Below are positions 35,370-46,341 of a stretch of 64,000 bases of DNA, piece after piece. The position numbers were made by a program, and so were the translations under genes. Numbering within the stretch: position 1 is the first letter of the stretch; each line of letters starts with the position of its first letter. The stretch comes from Acanthosoma haemorrhoidale (lineage: Eukaryota > Arthropoda > Insecta > Hemiptera > Acanthosomatidae). The notes beneath the pieces are model-generated. The model did no database searches and had not been told where the DNA came from. It saw nothing but the letters and a program-made list of their open reading frames with translations. The stretch is taken from NCBI GenBank assembly GCA_930367205.1, contig OV884015.1, positions 103,542,509-103,606,508 on the forward strand, read 5' to 3'.

Positions 35370-35865
35370 TAGTGGTCCGACATACCTCTTTCGAGAGGTT
35401 GAAGAACGCTGACCTGCACCCGTTGTTTGGTGTGCCGTCGATGGGTGAGTTCATCCGCCGGAGACACATCAAGTTTTTTGACTCGTTGCAGCACCTCACA
35501 AACCCAGTGTTAAACACTATGACCCCATCACCTCTCCCGCATCGATGGCAACTGACTGACGGGGAAAAATTAGGATAAGAATTAGTATGTAAGTTAGTTT
35601 TAAGGTTGATCAAAAAGGTGAGCCCCATCACCTTTATTAGTCAGTTTAGTCCAGTCACGTATAATGTATATTATTATACTTGTTTATTCATTATATAATT
35701 TCTATAAAATAACAAAACCTGTATATAATGTAGTGATACTACAGGAAATACAAAATAATTTGTAAATAGATTCACCGGGGGATCTATAATTATATATAAT
35801 TATCTGGAAATTTAAAGGGGCTATGAAAAAAAAAAATATATATATATATATTTTTGGGGGTTTTT
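35370..35865 (+). mobile_element. Group B LINE, 5'-truncated
   Basis: The frame at 35372-35578 carries HPLFGVPSMGEFIRRRHIKF and TNPVLNTMTPSPLPHRW. The 3' UTR runs through GGTGAGCCCCATCACC to poly(A) at 35827, then a (TA)n tract. It is the cleanest group B terminus in the window. Confidence 0.8.
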
Positions 35866-37590
35866 TTTCTCAATATTTTAGCTATTCGAAATTAAATTTC
35901 TCCTAATAAATCCGTCACTTTTTCTTTCGTTATTTCTTTTAGCAATTGGCAAGCTTTTATTTTGAAATTATCAACCTTATTATTTATTCAAGCTTCGACG
36001 ATAAATCATGTGAAGATAATTGTCCTTTGGGTATTTGTTTATTTTGACATTTCATCGATTTCGAAACAATGCTTCGTTATATAGCATAGATGATATAATT
36101 TGTAAATAAGATGAAATAATATGTACAATTACTAGAAATAAATTTCAGCTAATATCATTAGGTTATTTATATTTGTAATACTTAGTTAAAAAGTTATTTC
36201 TGATTTGACTTATTTTCATAAATAATAAGAAAGTTAATAGAAGTCATTAAGAATTTATTTGTACATTTTCAAAATGTAACTCTTATTTATTTTATTAAAA
36301 TTTGAGAATGCTGTGCAATGCTCTGGCCTCGTCCATCTCATTAATACACACGTTTCCCTCTTTTAAAATCAAGTTTTAATTCCACACTTCAATTATATTT
36401 TCTTAAGCAAAACATTCTGATTCTTGGGAATGATTTTTTTTTTGTTATATTAACTTGTGTGATTACTCCTGACCCTAGAGTCCCCATTTTTATAATGGTT
36501 GTGTGTAAGAATAACTATTGTGGTGACGAGGTCAACTTTGAAAACAAAACAAGTTTGATTCTGGCAATTCCAAAAGATTGTTTACAAAATGATCAAGCAT
36601 TTGGAATAGCACAAAATATAATGATGAAGAAAACGAAAGAATAATTACCACCTAGGAGGAGATTTGAAAATTTTCACAGAAATCATTACTAGCGGTTGAG
36701 GGTGAATAATTATTCTTCGAAAATACGATTTCCACTTATTTCCTCCATCTACGATCTCCATTATATCCTGAAGTTGTGAATTTTCCTTATAATCGGCGTC
36801 ACAGTGTTTCCAAAAAAAGGTATTCCAAAATTATTTTGAGTCATTGAGAGACAACAGTAGAAAACTTTGTTTTAAAATATAATTTAAACCATTTTTTAAT
36901 TGGTAAATCACTTAGTGTTTTCATTGTATTTTCCCTTGTGGGCTCTTGATTTGTGAGACTATATCAATAAGTGATTATGAGACTAAGTGGAGTGACCAAT
37001 CCTTTTTAATGCACAACCATCTCTTAGTTGTATAATTCTACTGAATATTTTCCTAAGTATGCAGAATTTCTACCTTCGCCTACGGTAGCAGAGAACCGTT
37101 ACGGAAGTGTAACGTATTCCATTAAGGACAGATTTGATAAATGGTACGTCCAACTTTAGAAAAGAAGGGCGAAGAAGAGAGGTGGACTGGCTGAACGACC
37201 TTGATGAACAAGTTAAATACGAGCTTAGGTCAGTCATGGCTTCCAGTGTCTTCCGATTCTGCAGCCCTTCCACATCTCAGCTACCCTCTTCTTCAGCATG
37301 CAGTCTCTGGTAAGGCTCCTGGCAATGGAGAAACTGATCTATATAATTTAGTGCATCATATCTAGTTCGCGATTAGCAATAATAGCTTGTCCTCTGTCGA
37401 GCTCTATGTTAAACTGTAACGTTTGTAAAAGTGATCTAATTTACAATGAAATTCAAAGGTATATTCAAACTACACCTCATTTAAAAAAAAAAAAACCAAA
37501 ATTAATCTCAAGATTTTATTTTTGACGATTTTATTAAATTTAATCTAATTGTGACTAGTTAGTCCTTAAAAAAAATCTATCTAATAAGCA
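35866..37590. other. Intergenic with weak coding-like debris
   Basis: A short GC-richer block at 37045-37320 has protein-like frames in more than one register but no splice context or family match. The rest is AT-rich and featureless. Confidence 0.35.
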
Positions 37591-37594
37591 AAAA

Positions 37595-37870
37595 AGTTTT
37601 TTTTTTTCCTTCATATCCCTTTATTACTATAAATTATGGAAATAAATTTAGATTCTATATAAATCAATTATCTATAATATATATTATTATTACAATTATA
37701 TAATCTATATAAATCAATTCACAATAGCTTGGCTACATTTTATACAGTTTTTATTAATTTTACATTGCGATTTGTGATTGTTACAAAAGTATAATGTACA
37801 TTGTACATTGATTGTTTAAACATGTTTAAAAAGTGATGGGGCTCACCTTATGAATCATAAAACTTTAAAC
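37595..37870 (-). mobile_element. Group B LINE 3' UTR
   Basis: The plus strand begins with poly-T near 37600 and carries the complement of the group B tail, ending GGGCTCACCTTATGAATC near 37858. Confidence 0.65.
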
Positions 37871-38082
37871 TAACTTACATCTAAAATAAAAATATGTATA
37901 TATATTTTATGACGAGTGGAAGGAGAGAAACCCTATCATAATATATAAAATGTGATAAACAATATCTTTCTATATAAACGGTGTTATTTTATTTATATCT
38001 TGTCATATTTTATATTATTTGTCAATAGTGAATGAAAATGGATTTGTTCTCTCTTAAAAGTTCTTGGCCCACCAACGCCCGT

Positions 38083-38290
38083 GCCATATAAATAAGAGAA
38101 GAGATACTTTCTGTCTTTTTACGTCATTCGTTTTATTAAAAACCATTTTTCGTTTTCTTTCATTTTAAAATGTTACTTGCGTTAAATTTCCAACGATTTT
38201 CATTTTGTATCGCTTGAAAAAAGTGACATAAAAGTTTCTCATTTGTCTGTCAACCCTATGACGGAGAAATACTAAATGGTACGTTATAAA
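38083..38290 (+). repeat. Dispersed copy of a 200-bp unit (matches 40245-40445)
   Basis: From ATAAATAAGAGAAGAGA to GACGGAGAAATACTAAA the sequence matches 40245-40445 with roughly one difference per ten bases. Confidence 0.7.
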
Positions 38291-38349
38291 TTATAATGGA
38301 TTATAAGTATCGGATTTGTAAAAAATATTCAAAATTAATTACACAGCCG

Positions 38350-38760
38350 ATTTATACAGTTTTTTATTTCTTCTCTAAACCCCCGAATTTAAACAAATTT
38401 AACAAATTTCTATTTACAATTTCTCCTCTTTCTGCTATGCGCTGATGCATTCGAAGGAGGTTGGGTTACATTACAATATAGCTTGTCGTTAAAATTACAA
38501 TGCAATGGATATAATACAAGGTGATGGGCCTCACCTTCTGTTTACAATTGGGAGAAAAACTTACAAACCAAAACCTAAAGCTAGAACCTAAGACTAAAGC
38601 GTTCCTGCCGCGACATCGTCCTGCCATCGATGGGGGAACGGAGCGGGGGTTATAGTGTTAAACACCGGGTTTGTCAGGTATTGCAGGGAGTCGAAAAATT
38701 CATCCACCGTAGGCAGATCTAAGATCTCGTGAAGCTCACTATGATTTATACAGAAATGCT
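38350..38760 (-). mobile_element. Group B' LINE 3' end with internal deletion
   Basis: The minus strand has the B' 3' UTR and coding end, but a deletion within it removes the RRHIKFF segment: the words for PTVDEF join directly to those for FDSLQYL near 38700. Confidence 0.65.
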
Positions 38761-39524
38761 ATGTTTCCATTATGAGTGGTATCGTATTCTATGTTATCTA
38801 TGCAGGTAGGGTATAATATAATAAACATAAGACGGAAAATACCATTTTATTTAATGGGCAGATCACACCAAAATTATTTTGGCGTTGCCGCCTTCAACGC
38901 GTCCTTATCCATCGAGGAAAAATCTTGATTAGCTTCTAAAATGAGAGTTGAGAAATGCTTTTTCTTTCAACGTTCCTCGTTATAGTATTTTATCCAAATG
39001 TTTTGGAATCTGCCTTTATAATTTCAGATCAATTGAATGATTTTTACGACTTCTATCGTAGAGTATGAAGGCAGGCAGACCCTGGATGGAAGTAGATCCT
39101 CTTCCTTTGGGCTTTGTAATTATAGTTAATAATTTGTATTTCGGTTTGTGACCCTTTCTAATGTGACCCATTGAGTTGTAATGCCCTTCACCAAATTCCA
39201 CAATCTATCTTTGACTTGAGGCTACTACCTGCTGGTTAGTCTCTAAACCCAAGAGCTCTGCCTCTCTTTTATCAAATAAAGCCATCATTGGATGTCTCAA
39301 ACATCATCTTGATGTATTGATTATCACCCCATCAAGCCACTGTCAAGCCCAAGAGTCTTGACTCCACCTCTGACACGATTGCAGGTACTTGCAGGTACAG
39401 GCTTAATATCATCACTCTCCATTACCATCTAAGATCGTCTTACACTGGGCAAAAGATTCTATTAAGATCTGTGCGAAAAGTGTTAAAGTTTTCTGTCTAG
39501 AATACATTCCAATTATTTTTTAGG

Positions 39525-39815
39525 GGAAAAATTAGGATAAGAATTAGTATGTAAGCTAGTTTTAAGGTTGATCAAAAAGGTGAGCCCCATCACCTTTATT
39601 AGTCAGTTTAGTCCAGTCACGTATAATGTATATCATTATACTTATTTATTCATCATATAATTTCTATAAAATAACAAAACCTATATATAATGTAGTGATG
39701 CTACAGGAAATACAAAATAATTTGTAAATAGATTCGCCTGAGGATCTATAATTGTATGTAATTATCTGTAAATTTAAAGGGGCTATGAAGGAAAAAAAAA
39801 AAAAAAAAAAAAAAA
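39525..39815 (+). mobile_element. Group B LINE 3' UTR
   Basis: It starts GGGGAAAAATTAGGATAAGA exactly as at 35562 and ends in a long poly(A) at 39792-39818, so it is a recent, extremely 5'-truncated copy. Confidence 0.75.
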
Positions 39816-39935
39816 AAACATTCCAAAGACGTTTGTACATCTTATCGCTGTATCTTCAACATAGTCATCTTCTCTCTGTCATCACTTTAACATTCTTTAA
39901 ACTCGACAGAATTCTTCAAATTTTTCAGAGTGAAC

Positions 39936-40700
39936 CCTACAGGATAAACTTAAGTTCGTGTTTTAGCCACAATTTATGTTTATGTTTAAATCCACCTTGA
40001 GACGGATGTTGAAAAATAGCAACCGCTGGAAATACGTTCTGCATGGGTGGCCTCCGGGCTATATGACACTCATTTTTCGTCTTCAAAAACTCATTTGTTG
40101 TCACTTTTAAACTCTGTGCAACGAAGTTTTTGGTACTGTTTTTATAAATGAAAAGGTGGATATTATTTTCATTTTTTATCTATTTCTAGATAAATTTACT
40201 ATCTATATTATCTATAGCAAATAGGATATTATCTACTATTTATATGCCATATAAATAAGAGAAGAGACAGTTTTTGTCCTTTTACGTCTTTCGTTTTATT
40301 AAAAACCATTTTTCGTTTTCTTTTATTTTCAAATGTTACTTGTGTTAAATTTCTAACGATTTTCATTTTTTATCGCTTGAAAAAGTGACATAAAATTTTC
40401 TCATTCCTCCGCTAAACCTATGACGGAGAAATACTAAACAGTACGATAAACTCAAGTTCGTGTTTAAGCCAGATCAGGTGACGCAGTCAATGCTTGTTTT
40501 GTTTAAATCCACCTTGAGACCGGATGTTGAAAAATAGCAACCGTTGGACATACGTTCTTCTTGGGTAGCCTACGGCATATATGAAACTCTCATTTGTTGC
40601 CACTTTTAAAATCTGTCCAACGAGGTTTTTGGTACTGTTTTTATAAATGTAAAGGTGGATATTATTTTCAATTGTTATCTAGTTCTAGATAAATTTACTA
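39936..40700. repeat. Tandem duplication of a roughly 500-bp unit
   Basis: 39936-40190 recurs at 40445-40700 (ACCTTGAGACGGATGTTG with its context, down to the TAGATAAATTTACTAT block). The 40245-40445 piece lies between them and is also found at 38083-38290. No coding frame is conserved. Confidence 0.65.
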
Positions 40701-41034
40701 TATTATCTTAATATTATGGTACTAATTTTTATTATTTTAGTCTCTAGTTCGTTAATAAAACAATCCCCCCCCCAAACAAATAATTAATAATTAATTAAAA
40801 AATAAAAATTGCTATTAAGCGTTACTCTGTACTAGTGATTTAGGAACTATTCTCGACCTGTGACTATACACAAAAAAACACTGTCACATCTCGTTGTTTA
40901 TAACAACAGTGGTGTCGTATGAATGAAGGTTAGCCCGCCTATCAAGTTATTTTTTAAGTTCCACGAAGTTATAAAGTTAAGCCGTCAATGCTTTGCCTTC
41001 AGATAACTGATAAAACTGGCATTGTCCATTGCAG

Positions 41035-44000
41035 GCACTCTGTGGACTGGTCATCCTTGTGTACCTCACATCTGCCTACTCTCAAGGTGAGTACATACTT
41101 GATAGTCCTTCACTTTATCCTTCACTTGTTAGTAAAATCATCAAGTGGCATGACTTCTCTTTTGATTTTTCTCGCTATGTCATCGAATCTGTTAATTAAC
41201 TAATTGATATGAGATATAGTATTATTCCCTGGAAGGTAATTAATATAATATTATTTTTCAGCGATCTGTAGCAGGAAAGACAAGGATTTTGACAAATGTT
41301 TTATCAAATCTGTGCAAGGAGCGCTACCGGTTCTCAAACGAGGTAACATAAAACTATAAACTATAAAGGACGAACAACAAATATGATAACTTTTATTAGC
41401 TGTAGGGAAAAAATATCGACACTAGTGACTCGCCGGTCGGTCTCCACCGATACAGCAACGCTCTCAAGCTATAATGATGGCAAATTAGACTTGCTGAAAG
41501 TGCCTAAAATATATCTGTTTTAATGTATGCAATGTTAAATTAATTTGATGTCCCAAACCTTGAAATAAATTGTTATTGGTGTTTTGTAACCACCCGTTCA
41601 ATATCTATTCAGACTATTTATGCCACCTCGTAAAACATTTGCAAAAACAAGTTGTGGTTAAAGAAATGAATGGCATTCGCCTGTAGTTTGGCTTGAGCAT
41701 CTGTGAGCTTTTAGATACTTTTAAGTCCTACAGAAATTCTTCAAGCTTTGAAACGCATAAAAGCGCATTTTGTCACTAAAAACTAATTTGTTTTCACATT
41801 TAGACTGATCTGTATATAAATTACACAGTCGCGTGTATACTCAGCTCGTTCATTATTTATTTCTAGTGAGTAAGTAATATATAATATATTATTAGTTATA
41901 TTACGTAGCTAATATGCGTTCTTCTGTTTATGTTATTTACGCACATTTTACCATACTTACATTTTAGGTTTGCCGAAGTATGGAGTGTTTTCTTTGGATC
42001 CTCTTCACATAGACATCCTAGACTTCTCCGACTCCCCCGGCAAAACACTCAACGTGAGGCACAAATTCAAAAATGTCGATCTCTCGGGTCTCAGCTCTGC
42101 TTTAGTCAAAGACGTCAGGTTTGTAATTGATAATAATTTTTATAAATATTAGCCAAAGGGAAAAAATATCGACACAATTTTCAGTAAGTGACTCGCCGGT
42201 CGGCCTCCATCGATACAGCGACGCTCTCAAGCTCTAATGATGGCAATTAGACTTGCTGAAAGTGCCTAAAACATATACGAAAGTACAAAACCTTTACAGT
42301 TCACAGCTCGTAATTGAGTGTTAGAAACCCGGCGGCGAGACAAAGGTCCTGTTTGATATAGAGAAAAACCTTTGTTGTTCCCATTTTTTTTTTACATCGA
42401 TTATAAAAGGAATTGTGTTTTTGTAAACATTCATAAACGAATTAAAGAGCACAGCAAGTGAAGAAATTATTTTGAGATATATTTTATTTATTTAAAAATA
42501 CACCGGTTAACTTAAAATTGTGAAAACATTTTAAATGATAGATTTAATGAAGCTATAGTTTGAGAAAAACTCAATTCAAATCGTCATGGATAAACAATAT
42601 CAAGTGGGAGTAATATCATTCTTGAACATACTCACCACAAATATCAGAAAAGACTCTACAATTTGTATACCATTTCCGTCACTTAATCATCGTCTTTTAT
42701 CAAATATTAAGAATTGTAAATAACTAAAATTCCAATTAAACAAATTTATTGAAATCAACCTTAAATACATGATTTTCTATTTTTGATTCCCAAAGCTTCA
42801 TTTCTAGGAATACCTTTTATTTGGGTATTTTTATTTATTTTTTTGATTTACTGTATTTAATGTGCTCTCACGTGGTCAGAACAGCCATTCCAATTTATTT
42901 AACATTAAATAACTACTGTTTCAATGGTGGTTTCATTGGTGCCAGAAAATAAAGACTTGACATACTCACTTTGGTGTTATTGTCAATTATTCGAAGGATA
43001 CATTTCTATAGTTCGTGCCACGTCGCAAGTCCGACTACAATAACGTGAATTCGAAACGAAAGGGTTAAGATTTGATAGGTTTAAGATATATTTTCCACCT
43101 CTTGTACTGATCCGAGATATTTTGTAGCGTTTACAAATCAAACGGAAATCTAACATTTTTCTTTCATGGACCTCATCAGATAAGATAGCCCCCCCCCCCC
43201 AAAAAAAAAAAACCTGCGTTAAACTATAAATTTTCTAATAGTTTATTAATTATTTCAGAACTAACATGTCTATGCCAGCGATAGAAGTAGACTCTGTCAT
43301 GAGAGAGCCTGTGATTCTGACTGGCTATTACGAATCCGTAGGCAAAATACTGTCTCTCCCGATCAAAGGTGACGGCCGCTTCAACATCACACTAAGTAAA
43401 CAAAGCTCTCTAAATAAATATTTTATTTATTAATTTGTACTTTACTCATTTTGTTTTTGTTCTTTTTGCAGTGGATTTAACCTCAACCCTAATAATGAAA
43501 GGACACGAAACCAGGAAAAACGGTAAAGTTTACGTTCAGATGGATAGTGTGAGGTTTCCGTTTACCGTCAGCAAGATGATCCTATACTTTGAAAACTTAC
43601 TCAAAGGCAACAAAGAAATAAGTATGTGTTTAATTTTTTTTTTTTTTTTTTCCATAACCCCTTTATTTGTCAATAATTTTACAATTTACAATTTTCTCCT
43701 CTTACTGCATGCGCAGATGCATTCGAAGGAGGGTAGAATTACAACAACAATTTCTTTTTGAAGTTGACAGGTCAAAATACATGTATACAAGACTAGGTCA
43801 TGGGGCTCACCTTTGGTTTATATTGTGAGAAACTAAAAACTAAAACCTAAAACTAGAACCTAAAACTAAAGCGTTCCTGCCGCGACGGCGTCCTGCCATC
43901 GATGGGGGAACGGAGCGGGGGTTATCGTGTTAAACACCGGGTTTGTCAAGTACTGTAGTGAATCGAAAAATTTGGTATGTCTACGTTGAATGAATTCATC

Positions 44001-44905
44001 CACCGTAGGCAGCTCAAAGATCTCGTGAAGCTCACTGTTGCTCCGCTGCTGGAATAACCAACTGCAAGAAAATTGATCCCACACTTGCTGGTAAAAAAAA
44101 ATCGAAAGAGTGAGCAGTTTAACTAATCTTAGGAGTCGTTATTTCATTACGGGAAGAGGATGTACTCTAGATAGTGAATAAAAAAGTCGGACATCAAGTG
44201 TATCCAATCCTTTCAATCATAAGTCCTGAGAACAATAGTAAATGCCCCTTATTATACCAGCAACAAAACCCTTCATAATGATGTTAATATACCTTACATT
44301 CTCGAACTCATCCCTTCCAAGTTCATAAAATTCCATACTAACCTATCCAACCACCCTAATCCCTGGCTGGCTGAAGTTCGTGAGCATCCCGTGTTCCCGT
44401 AGGAATGAAAGGACGAAAATACCATACATATTTTTTTATAATTGAAGAAAATGCTCGACAAAAAGGGTGAATATTTGAAAAGCAACAGGCAACCAGGCAA
44501 TAGAATAATGCCATTAAGTTGTTGAATAGTATTAGAAAGTACTCCATACGTGTTAGGTTAGAATGTCACATTATAGCTAGGCTACCACAGGTTAACCAAC
44601 TTTGGCTAAATGATACCAAAAATAGACTGGCTATTGGAACGCCTAAATTAGTAAACCCGACACGTTTGACTGTTTGTAATAATTATGTACTTATTGTATA
44701 TAAGAAAACGTTAAGAATGTATTCATTATTCATACAAATTTATTTTTCAGGTGACACTTTGAACAATGTTCTAAACGAGAACTGGCAACTGGTACTGGAC
44801 GATATGAAGGAGTCTTTTCAAGAGGCCATCGGAGCCGCTTTCAAACAAATCGCAAATAGGATATTTTCCAAAGTTCCTTTCTCAGATCTTGTAAAGGATT
44901 ATTAA
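41035..44905 (+). CDS. Takeout / juvenile hormone-binding protein family gene
   Basis: Six exons join in phase: 41035-41086, 41262-41342, 41968-42118, 43259-43395, 43472-43621 and 44751-44905 (stop TAA). They give 241 residues, close to the family's usual 240-260. The first exon holds the hydrophobic part of a signal peptide (LCGLVILVYLTSAYS) but no ATG: an upstream stop and a CAG acceptor imply a tiny start exon that I did not locate. The mature N-terminus has the two conserved cysteines (ICSRKDKDFDKCF). Later exons carry LPKYGVFSLDPLHI, the YYESVGKILSLPIKGDGRF block and the C-terminal LNENWQ motif. Takeout proteins are secreted carriers of small hydrophobic ligands in haemolymph or antennae. 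Intron 3 and intron 5 are expanded by repeats and LINEs. It converges with the WD-repeat gene. Confidence 0.9.
41405..41520 (+). repeat. Intronic repeat, copy 1 (matches 42160-42285)
   Basis: It shares GGGAAAAAATATCGACAC, GTGACTCGCCGGTCGG and GACTTGCTGAAAGTGCC with the copy in the next intron. Both lie just after a takeout exon. Confidence 0.7.
42160..42285 (+). repeat. Intronic repeat, copy 2 (matches 41405-41520)
   Basis: A second copy of the preceding unit, with small indels, begins about 40 bp after the third takeout exon. Confidence 0.7.
43630..44085 (-). mobile_element. Group B' LINE in takeout intron 5
   Basis: The minus strand carries the frame at 44084-43866 with SELHEIFELPTVDEFIQRRH and the B' 3' UTR, ending in poly(A) (poly-T at 43633-43650), about 10 bp after the exon 5 donor. 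Confidence 0.8.
44190..44370 (+). mobile_element. Group A LINE fragment in takeout intron 5
   Basis: It matches 11195-11360 through CCTTCATAATGATGTTAATA and CCTATCCAACCACCCTAATCC and is cut off before the family's terminal block. Confidence 0.65.
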
Positions 44906-44921
44906 GAAAGCAGATGTTCGA

Positions 44922-44927
44922 ATAAAA
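44922..44927 (+). terminator. Poly(A) signal of the takeout-family gene
   Basis: An AATAAA-type hexamer lies about 15-20 bp after the stop codon. Another candidate occurs near 45182. Confidence 0.5.
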
Positions 44928-45339
44928 ACCTAGGAAACGTTTTGTTCTTAGACGAACTCATATTTGTACTGTGATTTAAGAAGAAGCATTTTTTTTTTTT
45001 ATTTATTTTAAATTATAGTAAAGGAAAAAAAGGACCTAGGGTGATAAAATAATACCGCATTATTTGTACTGAAAATTCAAACAATCGGGGGTTTGAAATG
45101 TTAATTTTTTCGACAGTTATTGTGATTTAGATTGAAGAGTTTCAATATTAACACCTTCTTTATATATAAGTATATTTATAAAATAAAATTTGATGATATT
45201 GTTGTAGTCTATTTATTAAAGTTGACAAATGTTTTTCTTCATTTCTGTTTACTTATGAATGGCATGTGATTTTTGTAGAGTGTTTCTACAGTTAGTACAA
45301 TAAATGGTAAATGTGGAACAGCCCAAATAACGTCGTCTG

Positions 45340-45448
45340 TATACAGTATTTACAAACAGCCCAGAGACCTCCCAAATCCTCATGGTTGTCACCTCCCTCG
45401 CATGCGTGAGAGGAAGCGGAGTCTTGGGAATCACCCACGCTCCTCCGT
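45340..45448 (-). mobile_element. Group A LINE, part split by a group B' insertion
   Basis: The minus-orientation group A sequence stops at CGCTCCTCCGT (45438-45448) and resumes at 46116 with the same 11 bases, as expected for a target-site duplication. Confidence 0.75.
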
Positions 45449-46115
45449 TTTGTTTTGTTTTGTTTTTCCCTTAACCCCTGAATTTATTAACATTTTTACA
45501 AATTTCAATTTCTATTTACAATTTCTCCTCTTTCTGCGATGCGCAGATACATTCGAAGGAGGTTGGGTTACATAACAATCTGATTGAAGTTACAAAGTTA
45601 ATAGTTTATATACAAATCTAGGTGATTGGGCTCACCTTCAGTTTACAATTTGGGAGAAAACTTACAAACTAAAACGTAAGACTAAATTGTTCCAGCCGCG
45701 ACAGCGTCTTGCCATCGATGGGGGAACGGAGCGGGGGTTATCGTGTTAAACACCGGGTTTGTCAAGTATTGCAGGGAGTCAAAAAATTTTATATGTCTAC
45801 GTTGGAAGAATTCATCCACCGTAGGCAGATCAAAGATCTCGTGAAGCTCACTGTTGCTCCGCTGTTCGAATGAAGTATGTCTGACTACTTTCATCAGTAT
45901 ACCGTTTTAAATTTTTGGAGTCGCTGAGCTGTCGTATAGGTCAGATGACGAAAAAGCTGTGCACCATACAGCAGAGTAGGCCTGAGTATGCTCTTGTAGA
46001 TCAATAGCTTCAGAAGCAGTGATAGATTGGGGGAAGTCAATAAATGCGTAAGCCGGTAAGACTGCGTGCGGGTTTGCTTTAACTTCCATGCAAAATAGTT
46101 ACTAAAATGGAGGTC
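45449..46115 (-). mobile_element. Group B' LINE inserted in a group A LINE
   Basis: 667 bp, 5'-truncated, flanked by the 11-bp duplication CGCTCCTCCGT. The minus strand encodes KLLIYKSILRPTLLYGAQLF, then SELHEIFDLPTVDEF and HIKFFDSLQYLTNPVFN, then the 3' UTR and an A-rich tail with AAAAC repeats. The frame is broken once near 45894. Confidence 0.8.
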
Positions 46116-46240
46116 CGCTCCTCCGTCAGCCGCGTCACCAGATACGAGCCATTGGAGGCTTACCAATAGCGCGAGAGCCACATACGCTCAGGACATGATT
46201 GGAGAAACTGGTCATTGTCAGGACTCCCACTGTGTCGTCT
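46116..46240 (-). mobile_element. Group A LINE, remainder after the nested insertion
   Basis: It continues CAGCCGCGTCACCAGATACG onward to the GACTCCCACTGTG block, completing the copy interrupted at 45448. Confidence 0.7.
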
Positions 46241-46341
46241 GTATAGTTTTATTTATGTGATAAAGTGATTAAACTGAGAAAATGCATATTTACTTTTTAT
46301 TATTTTCAATAAATCATCGAACTCGCCCGATAGTATTATTA

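Noticed and set aside
37045..37320. Coding-like block with several open registers
   Set aside because: Broken frames and no splice context; too little to call a gene or name a repeat.
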